A stretch of 64,000 nt of DNA from Luteithermobacter gelatinilyticus (GTDB taxonomy: Bacteria > Pseudomonadota > Alphaproteobacteria > Sphingomonadales > Emcibacteraceae): contig NZ_CP040517.1 in the NCBI RefSeq assembly GCF_005849285.1, positions 1,184,501 through 1,248,500 on the forward strand, given 5' to 3'. Positions 9,173 to 17,612 of the stretch are shown here, piece by piece. Numbering within the stretch: the stretch's first letter is position 1; every line of letters begins with the position of its first letter. The translations under genes were made by a program, and so were the position numbers. The notes under the pieces were generated by a model. The model did no database searches and was not told the DNA's origin. It saw only the letters and a program-made list of their open reading frames with translations.

Positions 9173-11083
9173 TCAAAGAACCTGCGCGCGCAGTAGCCGA
9201 CAGGCTCTTGCCCCTTCCGCGGCGGCAGGGCCCCAGTGTTGATTGCCCCGCAATTCCGAATGCCCGATGGCGATTCGTCCGTGACGTTTTCGGATAATGT
9301 CGGGCGGGGCAGGCATGTCGTCACGCCCGGTATAAAATCCCGGTTCGGGAAGAACATAGGCATGTCCCCACCGGTTCAGGATGATGCCGGCGATGTCTCG
9401 CTGGTCATCAAAACCATGCGCGGCAAAAAGTTTTGTCATCAGCCGGCGTATTTTTTTCTCATATGTGGAAAAACTGGTGGATAAGAGCTCTGTGCGTCCC
9501 ATCAGGCTTTGTTCCCGGGCCGAATGGCCGGGGTAATAGAACGGGATGTAAAAGGACAACACAGCCGGCGTGTCCGGTCGGAACGGTGGACGATAATCGC
9601 CCACATACATGGGGCGTTTCACAAGGGCGGCGAAGCCAAGATCACCGGTCCAGCGAAACCCCGAAATACCGAGTTTTTCAAGGAATTGCCAATGACGGAC
9701 GGCCACATTCGCCACCAGCATAGGGGTATGGATAAAATGGGAATAAGCCGCGTGATGGGACGCAGGCAGGTCCTTGATGATGTATTTGTTGATCCAGCCC
9801 CCCGTGGCCATCACCACGGCACGGGCCCGGATTTTGAACAGGCGGCGGTCCTTGACATAGGTGATGGTGACATATTCCGCGTTCTCGGGGGCGCCTTCGT
9901 GCTGGACATTGGTGACGGTCGCTGACAGCCGCAGGCGTACTGGATTGTCTTTTTTATCCAGTTCCGAAAAACGGACCGAAGCCGTGATAATTTCTTCAAA
10001 AGAATCGCCGCCGGATAAGGCGTTGGGCAAAATTGCTTTCATGAAGCAGCGGGCAAAACCGTCATTGCCACCTGGAAAGGAATGCCGTTCCCCCAACGCA
10101 AAACCGTCTTCATAGAATGTATTGACCCCGGGCATGCCGATGGCATAGGCGGAATAGGCCGACAAAACATCCGAACCGCCGCCTGCGGCACTGGCCAAAA
10201 TGGGATCCGCAAACTGCAACACGCCGGCATCAAGCCCCATAACATCTACAACAAATTGCCGGTAGGTCATGCTGTCCAGCCATTGCGCCAGATTTGCCGG
10301 GGCCTGGGGGCGTGTGGTCCAGTTTCGCCACCGCAGCGCCGCCTCACGCAGCTTTTGCGGCAGCGGTGTGTCCTCAAGATTGTTCTGCCAGGGATTTTTT
10401 ACCCACACAGCTGCGCTATCATGGGGTGTTTGATCAAAAAAATATCCAATATCAATGTCATTTTCCAACCAGTACAGGAATCCGTAATCATCCTGGCCGA
10501 AGCGAATATCCTGTATGGACCGCGAAGCGGGGGGATAGTGGAAGGCGCGCGGAATATTCAGTTTGGCATAATAATACGCGTCGCCGGCTGCAAAGCTTTT
10601 TTCAGCTCGTTCAGGTATGGAAAACCCGTTTGCCCCTTGCGGCGCAATCAGGCGGACCCCATCGACCAGAAATTCGTTCCTTTTTGACTCTCCGCCAAAT
10701 ACGGGATGGTTTTCCAGGAGAAGCGCCTTTTCACCGCTTTTCCGGTTTTCGACAAACTCCAGCGCGGCGCCCAGACCGGCCATGCCGCCCCCCACAATAA
10801 CAAGATCATAGATCTCGCCGGTGTCTATGGCGTGGCGCTCCAGTTCCGCCCGACCGTCACGAATGCTGTGGGCGCGAAAGACGACTTCCGGCGTATTGCC
10901 GTGAGAGTGCCGATAATCGCCGACTCCGCCATATCCGTACCACTCATCCCCAAGGTCACTGGCCGGGAGAAGGTCTTCGCTGGCCTGTGCGCCTTGCAGC
11001 AGGTCTAGTGGTGAGATGTCTGCACAAAGTACCGTTCCCATGCCAAGAAGTGAGGCGTTTAAAAAGTCGCGGCGGGTGATCAT
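9173..11083 (-). CDS. Tat-exported flavoprotein resembling spermidine dehydrogenase
   Basis: This 636-residue protein starts with a twin-arginine signal (TRRDFLNAS, residues 3-11), so it should be exported folded. WYGYGGVGDYRHSHGNT (about 48-64), the FAD-binding VIVGGGMAGLGAAL (95-108) and a LENHPVFGGESKRNEF segment follow the order seen in the SpdH-type periplasmic spermidine dehydrogenases, which oxidise polyamines. The specific substrate is an inference; related NAD(P)-binding amine-oxidase-like proteins of unknown function share this layout. It is a single gene on the minus strand. Confidence 0.7.
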   Translation of the reverse strand: MITRRDFLNASLLGMGTVLCADISPLDLLQGAQASEDLLPASDLGDEWYGYGGVGDYRHSHGNTPEVVFRAHSIRDGRAELERHAIDTGEIYDLVIVGGGMAGLGAALEFVENRKSGEKALLLENHPVFGGESKRNEFLVDGVRLIAPQGANGFSIPERAEKSFAAGDAYYYAKLNIPRAFHYPPASRSIQDIRFGQDDYGFLYWLENDIDIGYFFDQTPHDSAAVWVKNPWQNNLEDTPLPQKLREAALRWRNWTTRPQAPANLAQWLDSMTYRQFVVDVMGLDAGVLQFADPILASAAGGGSDVLSAYSAYAIGMPGVNTFYEDGFALGERHSFPGGNDGFARCFMKAILPNALSGGDSFEEIITASVRFSELDKKDNPVRLRLSATVTNVQHEGAPENAEYVTITYVKDRRLFKIRARAVVMATGGWINKYIIKDLPASHHAAYSHFIHTPMLVANVAVRHWQFLEKLGISGFRWTGDLGFAALVKRPMYVGDYRPPFRPDTPAVLSFYIPFYYPGHSAREQSLMGRTELLSTSFSTYEKKIRRLMTKLFAAHGFDDQRDIAGIILNRWGHAYVLPEPGFYTGRDDMPAPPDIIRKRHGRIAIGHSELRGNQHWGPAAAEGARACRLLRAQVL

Positions 11084-11219
11084 GGGGCTGTCCTTTTGAT
11101 GGTCTGGTTGTCCATAAAAAGCCAGATAAGGTCTGGACGTGATCTTCCGGCTTGAGACCCATTATAATGACACTCCCCGCAAATAGAGAAGCCCTGTTTC
11201 TCCTGGCGCCATCAGCACA

Positions 11220-12131
11220 TTATGACTTGGGCCGGATCGGCATATTATCAATCAGGCGGGTATTGCCGACAATCGCGGCCACCAGCACCCGACATGGACG
11301 ACTGAGATCATGGACTTCCTGCAGAGTTTCGTCGTCTCGCACCTCAAGATACTGCACTTCCTTGCAGCCGGCAGCGATCAGGTGGTTGCGGCCCTGTTTG
11401 ACGGCAGCGGCGATGGAGGTACGCCCTTGTTCCAGGTCATGGGCAATCTTGGCGAGGGTTTTGGGAATTTCTAGCGCGATTTTGCGTTCCTCCGGCGTGA
11501 GATAAACGTTGCGCGAAGAGGTCGCAAGGCCGTCTTCATCCCGTACAAGTCTGCCGGCCACGACTCGCACCGGGATATCCAGGTCCCGGACCAGACGCTT
11601 CAACACGGTAAGCTGCTGATAATCCTTTTCCCCGAAAATGACCACGTCGGGCTGACACTGGAGCAGCAGCTTGGTGACCACTGTGGTCACCCCGTCGAAA
11701 TGGCCGGGTCGCATGGCGCCACACATATAGTCCGTAAGCTTGTCAATGGATACGGTGGTCAGGAACCCCGGAGGGTACATATCTTCCACGCTGGGCGCAT
11801 AAAGCAGCTCAACCCCCGCTTCATCCAGTTTGGCGGCGTCCTGGGCTTCTTGCCTGGGATATTTGTCAAGATCTTCGCTAGGGCCAAACTGCATGGGATT
11901 GACAAAAATGCTAACCACGACCCGGTCACATTCCGCCTGCAATTGCTTGACAATGGAGATATGACCATGATGCAACGCGCCCATGGTTGGTACCAGGCCC
12001 ACAGTCAGACCGGCTGTTTTCCACTCCTGCACCTGCTGGCGCAGATCGGGAACGGTCCTGACAATTTGGAGGTTTTTGAGCTTGCCTGCTGGCGACGGGG
12101 TTTCGGCGGACGGAACGTTTTTCGGTGGCAT
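11220..12131 (-). CDS. panC: Pantothenate synthetase (pantoate-beta-alanine ligase)
   Basis: This 303-residue protein joins pantoate and beta-alanine with ATP to make pantothenate, the CoA precursor. Diagnostic motifs are VPTMGALHHGHISIV (the ATP-site HxGH-type signature), FVNPMQFGPSEDLDKYPR, GEKDYQQL and SSRNVYLTPEER. The start at 12131 is supported by AGGA 8 bases upstream and gives an extension of about 20 residues before the usual family start. No panB or panD is adjacent. Confidence 0.95.
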   Translation of the reverse strand: MPPKNVPSAETPSPAGKLKNLQIVRTVPDLRQQVQEWKTAGLTVGLVPTMGALHHGHISIVKQLQAECDRVVVSIFVNPMQFGPSEDLDKYPRQEAQDAAKLDEAGVELLYAPSVEDMYPPGFLTTVSIDKLTDYMCGAMRPGHFDGVTTVVTKLLLQCQPDVVIFGEKDYQQLTVLKRLVRDLDIPVRVVAGRLVRDEDGLATSSRNVYLTPEERKIALEIPKTLAKIAHDLEQGRTSIAAAVKQGRNHLIAAGCKEVQYLEVRDDETLQEVHDLSRPCRVLVAAIVGNTRLIDNMPIRPKS

Positions 12132-12170
12132 ATATGAATCCTGTGGCTTTTTGGAATTTAAACTTAAACT

Positions 12171-13100
12171 TTATTGTGGTTTTAGTGAGACCCGGTCGAA
12201 ATCCTGTAGTCTGTTCACCCGGATTATAGTTTTCAGGGTTTCCACATAGTCTCTGCCGCGTTCGGAATATTTGTCCAGGGTTTCCACCAGCGGCATGACC
12301 CTGATGTGCCCATTTTGCGCCTCACGAGCCCGGACTTCGCGGAATCTTGCGTAGGCGGGATGGGTGTTCAGATTTCTCATATACCCCTGAACGGCCTGAA
12401 TAAGATAGGGAAAACGTTTGATTTTGTGATTTTTGCCGTCCTCCCTTCTCCGGGGCACCATGCCGTCATCATTGCCAAAGGTCCACTGGCCGTAAAGGGC
12501 GTTGCCCTTCTGGGCAAAGCGCGAGGTCCCCCAGCCGCTTTCAATAGCGGCCTGGGTCAGGGCAAGGGAAGGAGGAATCGCGTTCATGCGACAAAGCAGC
12601 CGGTACAGGTTTTCTTCTTTCATACGGTACTGTTTCAGCTTGCGCCGAATCCAGAACCATTCGCTCATGCGCAAATCGAGCCCGCTTTCCATTCTGCGGA
12701 TCAGGCTGATAAGTTTTTTGCGATCCGCCAGAATCTGCTCGTTCGCCTTCAGAATCAACGGCAACATGGTGGCAATGAAGAGCTTTTTGCGTTCATCAAT
12801 GTCCTGCATTCGGGGCAGTTCACGAGGCAGGCGGTCCAGATATAATCGCGGCACATCCGCCAAGCCTCTGCGAATGCTGGACAGATCATATCCGTATACG
12901 GCAAAATATTTTATGGCGCTGGTATTTTCAGGCAGCTTTAAGTGATGAACCAAAGAGGCTGGTGCAAAAAGAGTTCTGCTTTTTTCCACCTGATCAATGG
13001 CCACATATAATGGCAGCAGGAAAAAAAACACTATTGCAAAGGCCGGCGGAATAGTGTTTCTGATAAGGCGGTTATGGCGTTGTATCATATTCCGGGGCAT
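12171..13100 (-). CDS. Bax-like glucosaminidase domain protein
   Basis: This protein of about 309 residues has one N-terminal membrane segment (PPAFAIVFFFLLPLYVAI) and a C-terminal glucosaminidase domain of the Bax (COG2992) type. The domain carries AAIESGWGTSRFAQKGNALYG, with a glutamate expected to act as the catalytic acid in peptidoglycan hydrolysis. It is probably anchored in the inner membrane and faces the periplasm. The start is uncertain: ATG at 13100 and ATG at 13088 both lack a good ribosome binding site, and the frame is open to 13190. Confidence 0.78.
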   Translation of the reverse strand: MPRNMIQRHNRLIRNTIPPAFAIVFFFLLPLYVAIDQVEKSRTLFAPASLVHHLKLPENTSAIKYFAVYGYDLSSIRRGLADVPRLYLDRLPRELPRMQDIDERKKLFIATMLPLILKANEQILADRKKLISLIRRMESGLDLRMSEWFWIRRKLKQYRMKEENLYRLLCRMNAIPPSLALTQAAIESGWGTSRFAQKGNALYGQWTFGNDDGMVPRRREDGKNHKIKRFPYLIQAVQGYMRNLNTHPAYARFREVRAREAQNGHIRVMPLVETLDKYSERGRDYVETLKTIIRVNRLQDFDRVSLKPQ

Positions 13101-13256
13101 AGGGATCTGGCATGTTTTACTTAACGAACTGTTGTCAGCGGTACAAATATATACGCATAAGTATTCCTGAATGCCAGACCCTTGATGCATAAAGCGCCAT
13201 CGAGTGGGATTGGTTATTGAAGAACTATGAGACTACGGGTGTAAAGGGGATAGGGA

Positions 13257-14111
13257 ATGACTGAAACGACATTGCCCAGAAAAATGTCCAAAACTCATGT
13301 GATTGTTGTCGGCAATGAAAAGGGGGGATCGGGCAAGTCCACCACCGCCATGCATATTGTTGTCAGTCTGTTGAAAAGAGACTTTCGGGTGGCGGTCATT
13401 GATCTGGATGCCCGCCAGAAATCCCTGGCTCGGTATCTGGAAAACCGCGAAAATTATGCCCGGGCCCATAAACTCAAACTGACTATGCCGGATGTTCATG
13501 TGCTTCCAAAAGCCACAGAAGGCACCCGCGAAGACATGGAGCGGGATGAAAAAAACCGGTTTGATACGTTGCTACAGCAGTTGCGCCGGGATTATGACTT
13601 TGTTCTGATTGACTGTCCCGGAAGTGACGTTCATCTGTCCCGCCTGGCTCATGCGGTGGCGGATACTCTGATTACGCCGATTAACGACAGTTTTGTGGAT
13701 CTTGATCTTCTGGCGCAGGTCAATGCGGATAATTACAAGGTGGAACGGTTAAGCCTGTATAGCGAAATGGTCTGGAATGCACGCAAGCAGCGGGCGGTGG
13801 CGGACCGCGGTCAGATTGACTGGGTGGTGATGCGCAACCGGACGTCGGCCCTGGATGCGAAAAACAAACGGCGGGTGCATGATGCGCTCAAACAGTTGGA
13901 AAAACGTGTCGCATTTCGTTATGTAGCGGGGCTTGGTGAACGGGTGATTTACCGGGAACTGTTTCCCAAGGGGCTCACTCTTGTGGATTTTCGTGATAGT
14001 GGCCAGGATAAAATGACCATGTCCCATGTTGCTGCGCGCCAAGAAATTCGCCGTCTGATGGAAGATCTGAAACTTCCCGGTTGGACCGAAGCGGCCGTGG
14101 CAGCAGAATAG
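13257..14111 (+). CDS. mipZ: Division-plane positioning ATPase MipZ
   Basis: This 284-residue ParA/MinD-type ATPase has the deviant Walker A motif KGGSGKST at residues 22-29, DLDARQKSLARYL as Walker A', and DFVLIDCPG as Walker B. In alphaproteobacteria MipZ forms a bipolar gradient from ParB at the origins and inhibits FtsZ polymerisation away from midcell. The length and the C-terminal segment FRYVAGLGERVIYRELFP match the family. A strong AGGGG lies before the ATG. It is followed by a J-protein and phosphomannomutase with short spacings, suggesting an operon. Confidence 0.93.
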   Translation: MTETTLPRKMSKTHVIVVGNEKGGSGKSTTAMHIVVSLLKRDFRVAVIDLDARQKSLARYLENRENYARAHKLKLTMPDVHVLPKATEGTREDMERDEKNRFDTLLQQLRRDYDFVLIDCPGSDVHLSRLAHAVADTLITPINDSFVDLDLLAQVNADNYKVERLSLYSEMVWNARKQRAVADRGQIDWVVMRNRTSALDAKNKRRVHDALKQLEKRVAFRYVAGLGERVIYRELFPKGLTLVDFRDSGQDKMTMSHVAARQEIRRLMEDLKLPGWTEAAVAAE

Positions 14112-14130
14112 GGGATAAAGCGGAAAAATC

Positions 14131-14616
14131 ATGCCTTATCTCCTTATCCTGATCGGTCTTCTTTTTTTGCTTTATGTGGCGTTCAAATATCTGCAGCAGG
14201 CGGATGCGGCTCGTCGGTCGAAACTGGGGCGATATGTCTTGGCCTTGTTGCTTGGCGGGTTGTCTCTGTTTGTCCTGCTCAGGGGCAATATTCCTGTTGC
14301 TATTGTTCTGGCCACCGGCGCCGTATTGGCCTGGCAGGGCGTTCTGGGTAAATATCTCGCCGCCCGGGCCGGGGTGGGAGGGAAGGACGGTTCTGGTCAG
14401 AAGACAGAACCGAAGAAAAGCTATATGAGCCAGGAGGAGGCCCTGGAAATTCTTGGCCTTCAGCCCAACCCCACCGCTGCTGAAATCAAGGAAGCCTATC
14501 ACCGGCTGATGCTGAAAATTCATCCGGATCAAGGCGGGTCCGACTATCTGGCCTCAAAGATCAATCAGGCCAAGGACGTTCTGCTACAGGAACACAATAG
14601 ACGAAACAGAGGATAA
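14131..14616 (+). CDS. Membrane-anchored DnaJ-domain protein
   Basis: This 161-residue protein has two hydrophobic segments in the first 60 residues ([18 protein letters not shown], then [16 protein letters not shown]) and a C-terminal J domain (about 106-158). The J domain carries the HPD motif in [13 protein letters not shown], so it should stimulate an Hsp70 at the inner membrane, as TIM14-like bacterial proteins do. It lies 19 bases after mipZ and 1 base before the next start, implying translational coupling in a three-gene operon. Confidence 0.85.
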   Translation: MPYLLILIGLLFLLYVAFKYLQQADAARRSKLGRYVLALLLGGLSLFVLLRGNIPVAIVLATGAVLAWQGVLGKYLAARAGVGGKDGSGQKTEPKKSYMSQEEALEILGLQPNPTAAEIKEAYHRLMLKIHPDQGGSDYLASKINQAKDVLLQEHNRRNRG

Positions 14617-14617
14617 C

Positions 14618-16006
14618 ATGGCCCATACATTTAATCCTACGGTTCTTAGAGAGTATGACATTCGAGGTATCGTTGGCAAAACGCTTGGAACAGGTGATGC
14701 CCGGGCATTGGGACAGGCGTTCGGCTCCATGGTCCGCCGTCAGGGCGGCAAGACGATCTGTGTCGGTTATGACGGGCGGCTGAGCTCTCCGGATCTGGAG
14801 CAGGCGCTGGTTGAAGGAGTATGTGCCGCAGGAGTGGATGTGATCCGGGTGGGGCGCGGCCCCACGCCCATGCTGTACTTTTCGGTTTACGAACTGGATA
14901 CCGATGGCGGAATCATGATTACCGGATCCCACAATCCGCCGCATTATAACGGGTTCAAGATGATGATCGGCAAGGCTTCCTGTTTTGGAGAAAAAATTGC
15001 CGAACTGGGCCGGATGAGCGCGGCAGGGGATCTGGAACAGGGAACAGGCACAGTACGGGATGAAAATATCCTGGAGCGTTATGTGAAGCGGCTTTTGCAG
15101 GATGTGGACTTGCCGGCATTGGAAAAAGCCGGCCTGAAAGTGGCATGGGATACCGGTCATGGGGCGGCGGGCGAGGTGGTGAGCGCCCTAATCAGGGAAC
15201 TTCCGGGGTACCATGTCCTACTGAACGGTGAAATTGACGGTACCTTTCCGGCGCATCATCCCGATCCCACGGTTGAAGAAAACCTGGTCCAGATCCAGGA
15301 CTGCGTGGCACAGGAAGAGTGTGATCTGGGCCTGGCCTTTGATGGCGACGGAGACAGAATCGGGGCCATTGATGGCGCCGGCCGTGTGGTTTGGGGCGAC
15401 CAGCTTCTGGCCATTCTCTCGCGGGAGGTGCTTGAGGATCTGCCCGGCGCGACGATTATTGCAGACGTGAAGGCCAGCCAGGTCCTGTTTGATCATATTG
15501 CCGAACTTGGCGGACGCCCGCTGATGTGGAAAACCGGTCATTCGCTGATCAAAAGCAAAATGGTGGAAACCGCGGCACCGCTTGCGGGAGAGATGAGCGG
15601 TCATATTTTTTTCAAACATAAATTCTACGGTTTTGATGACGCCATTTATGTGGCGCTGCGTCTGTTGAATGAAGTGGCCCGGACCCCGGGCGGGCTGAAG
15701 GCGTTGAAAGATAGTTTGCCAAAGGTGGTTAATACGCCTGAACTGCGTTTTCCTTGTGAAGAGGAACGAAAATTCCATATCGTACCCGAGGTTCACCGGC
15801 GTCTTAAGGCGGCAGGTGCTGATGTGGATGCAACAGATGGGGTAAGAGTGAAAACCGCGGACGGATGGTGGTTGTTGCGCCCTTCCAATACCCAGGATGT
15901 ACTGGTAGCGCGTTGTGAGGCCGCGGATGAGGAGGGGCTCGCGCGGCTGAAGGCTATTCTCGCCGAACAGCTCAAAGCCAGTGGTATCGAACCCCCGCCC
16001 ATGTGA
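14618..16006 (+). CDS. Phosphomannomutase/phosphoglucomutase
   Basis: This 462-residue alpha-D-phosphohexomutase has the phosphoserine loop [13 protein letters not shown] (Ser104), the metal loop [12 protein letters not shown] (about 241-252), a sugar-ring segment GEMSGHIFF and the phosphate-binding RPSNTQDVL near the C-terminus. It interconverts hexose 1- and 6-phosphates (mannose and/or glucose) for GDP-mannose, LPS or exopolysaccharide precursors. Family names include ManB, AlgC and PgmG, and the sequence alone does not choose between them. It ends the mipZ operon; a palindromic repeat starts 6 bases after its stop. Confidence 0.9.
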   Translation: MAHTFNPTVLREYDIRGIVGKTLGTGDARALGQAFGSMVRRQGGKTICVGYDGRLSSPDLEQALVEGVCAAGVDVIRVGRGPTPMLYFSVYELDTDGGIMITGSHNPPHYNGFKMMIGKASCFGEKIAELGRMSAAGDLEQGTGTVRDENILERYVKRLLQDVDLPALEKAGLKVAWDTGHGAAGEVVSALIRELPGYHVLLNGEIDGTFPAHHPDPTVEENLVQIQDCVAQEECDLGLAFDGDGDRIGAIDGAGRVVWGDQLLAILSREVLEDLPGATIIADVKASQVLFDHIAELGGRPLMWKTGHSLIKSKMVETAAPLAGEMSGHIFFKHKFYGFDDAIYVALRLLNEVARTPGGLKALKDSLPKVVNTPELRFPCEEERKFHIVPEVHRRLKAAGADVDATDGVRVKTADGWWLLRPSNTQDVLVARCEAADEEGLARLKAILAEQLKASGIEPPPM

Positions 16007-16012
16007 AACTTC

Positions 16013-16051
16013 CGGGGTGAATTGAGCCAATCGATGCACAATTCACTCTAA
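16013..16051 (-). repeat. CTAG-type palindromic repeat, inverted orientation
   Basis: Read on the minus strand, the segment TTAGAGTGAATTGTGCATCG then ATTGGCTCAATTCACC matches the dispersed family (arms AGAGTGAATTG and CAATTCAC, conserved asymmetric centre TTGGCT). The outer CTAG is partly lost. It lies 6 bases after the phosphomannomutase stop. Confidence 0.8.
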
Positions 16052-16150
16052 GGCCCCCGTGAATGGCGGAACCGTTTTATTGCGGAGTCGCCTTTTGATG
16101 TGATCGTGTTTCAGGAATGTGAAAATATTATTGCACCGCACAAAATTATC

Positions 16151-16180
16151 TTGACAAAAGTCAGCCAGGATATATATAAA
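16151..16180 (+). promoter_or_regulatory. Sigma-70-type promoter of the phasin gene
   Basis: TTGACA at 16151-16156 is followed by an AT-rich block TATATATAAA (16171-16180) that can supply a -10 hexamer at 16-18 bp spacing. It lies about 125 bases before the phasin start, leaving a long leader. Confidence 0.5.
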
Positions 16181-16303
16181 TATCCATGTTGCAGCGCACA
16201 AATCCCAGTAAGGTCGTTGTTCTGGACTGGTTCAGAGTACCCGGATGATGTGTGCGAAAGTTGGTAAAAAAATCTTGGGAACTTATTCGGTGAGGTGAAG
16301 AAC

Positions 16304-16870
16304 ATGACCACTACTACGACGAAGAAAACGGCATCTTCTACGAAAAAAGATGATATGAAGACAGCTGAGAGCATCAAGGCCGCGCAGGAAAACCTGCAAA
16401 AAGCCGTTGAAGCTGGTAAAGAAAACCTGGAGAAAGCGGTAAAAGCCAGCACGGAAACCGTTCAGAAAAATCTTGAGAAGTCTGTAGAAATGTCCAAAAA
16501 ACAATTTGAAGAAATCTCCAAAGGCTATGATGAAGCCGTGGCGTTCAACAAAGAAAATTATGAAGCGGCCGTGGCCGCCGGAACTGCAGCTGTAAAGGCC
16601 TTTGAAACCTTGAACGGCGAATGGCTCGCGGCCTCTAAAAAGGCTGTGGAAAGCAATGTTGAAGCAATGAAAAATCTTTTTTCCGCTAAAACACCGGCAG
16701 AATTTTTTGAAATCCAGTCCGGTCTGATGAAAGAACGTTATGACGAAATCGTGGCGGAAAGCACACGGCTGAATGAAGTGGTGACAAAGGCCGGCAAAGA
16801 AGTGGCTGAGCCGCTGAAGGCGCGTTATGAAGCCATTGCGGAAAAATTCAACCTGCCGCTGGCCAGCTAA
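16304..16870 (+). CDS. Phasin family protein
   Basis: This 188-residue, highly charged, helical protein is rich in lysine, glutamate and alanine, with coiled-coil-like heptads throughout (for example NLEKAVKASTETVQKNLEK). Phasin_2-type features are TLNGEWLAASKKAVESNVEA and AKTPAEFFEIQSGL. Phasins coat polyhydroxyalkanoate granules; no PHA synthesis genes are in the window. The ATG at 16304 has GAGGTGA 5 bases upstream. A promoter and terminator enclose the gene, so it is probably monocistronic and highly expressed. Confidence 0.88.
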   Translation: MTTTTTKKTASSTKKDDMKTAESIKAAQENLQKAVEAGKENLEKAVKASTETVQKNLEKSVEMSKKQFEEISKGYDEAVAFNKENYEAAVAAGTAAVKAFETLNGEWLAASKKAVESNVEAMKNLFSAKTPAEFFEIQSGLMKERYDEIVAESTRLNEVVTKAGKEVAEPLKARYEAIAEKFNLPLAS

Positions 16871-16923
16871 TTGATCCGGCTTGTTGGCCAGGTAAGTTTT
16901 ACGGTCAAAAATATTTTCGAGAA

Positions 16924-16947
16924 GGCCCGGATTTACCGGGCCTTTTT
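16924..16947 (+). terminator. Rho-independent terminator after phasin
   Basis: GGCCCGG and CCGGGCC form a perfect 7-bp GC-rich stem with a 5-nt loop, followed by TTTTT. It begins 53 bases after the phasin stop. Confidence 0.9.
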
Positions 16948-17000
16948 GTGTTTTCCAAACACGTGATACGGATAAAAATTGCAGGGCGATCCGCCTTTTG

Positions 17001-17015
17001 TTAACCTGAAGTTAA
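17001..17015. promoter_or_regulatory. Candidate CtrA-binding site upstream of clpS
   Basis: TTAA, seven bases (CCTGAAG), TTAA exactly matches the TTAA-N7-TTAA consensus of the alphaproteobacterial cell-cycle regulator CtrA. It lies about 160 bases before the clpS start and 54 bases after the phasin terminator. A perfect match to an AT-rich 8-base pattern can occur by chance, so this remains a candidate. Confidence 0.4.
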
Positions 17016-17032
17016 GGCAATAAATCATACCA

Positions 17033-17072
17033 TTAGAGTGAATTGTGATGAGGTTGACGCAACTCACTCTAA
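17033..17072 (+). repeat. CTAG-type palindromic repeat
   Basis: The left arm TTAGAGTGAATTG (17033-17045) pairs with the right arm CAACTCACTCTAA (17060-17072) with one mismatch. The centre TGATGAGGTTGACG is a diverged form of the family centre. The outer CTAG has become TTAG/CTAA on both sides, so pairing is kept. It lies about 100 bases upstream of clpS. Confidence 0.8.
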
Positions 17073-17172
17073 GACCGGTAAGATGCTGTTTTTCCGCCGG
17101 GTATTCTTTACAAAGCCGTTCTGCATTCTAACTATGTGAAGAGAGCATTCTAGCGAAGATGGTGTAGCAGCA

Positions 17173-17499
17173 ATGAGTGAAGAACATAAAAACGGACAGG
17201 GTGATCTTGAAACCGGTATCTTGACCCAGACCAAGCCCAAAACGAAAAAGCCCTCGTTATACAAGGTCTTGATGCTGAATGATGACTACACACCAATGGA
17301 TTTTGTTGTCCATGTTCTTCAGAATTTTTTCGGCAAGCCCGAACCCGAAGCCGTACAGATCATGCTTCAGGTACATCAGAAGGGGGTAGGCGTGTGCGGT
17401 GTATACAGTTTCGAAGTGGCGGAGACCAAGGTGGCTCAGGTCATAGATTACGCCCGCAAGCATCAGCATCCTTTGCAATGCACCCTGGAAAAGGAATAG
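17173..17499 (+). CDS. clpS: ATP-dependent Clp protease adaptor ClpS
   Basis: This 108-residue protein has a flexible charged N-terminus of about 30 residues followed by the ClpS core, including [17 protein letters not shown] (substrate-pocket region) and [18 protein letters not shown]. ClpS binds N-degron substrates and delivers them to the ClpA N-domain. The next gene is clpA, as in most alphaproteobacteria. A candidate CtrA box and a palindromic repeat lie upstream. Confidence 0.95.
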   Translation: MSEEHKNGQGDLETGILTQTKPKTKKPSLYKVLMLNDDYTPMDFVVHVLQNFFGKPEPEAVQIMLQVHQKGVGVCGVYSFEVAETKVAQVIDYARKHQHPLQCTLEKE

Positions 17500-17612
17500 G
17501 GGTAACGGACAAATAGCCTCTAAGGACATGAGATAAAAAAACATGGAATAAAATAATCAGGCAGACCGGGATATGGAAAAGTTGAATATGGAAAGAATAT
17601 AGGAAGACGAAC

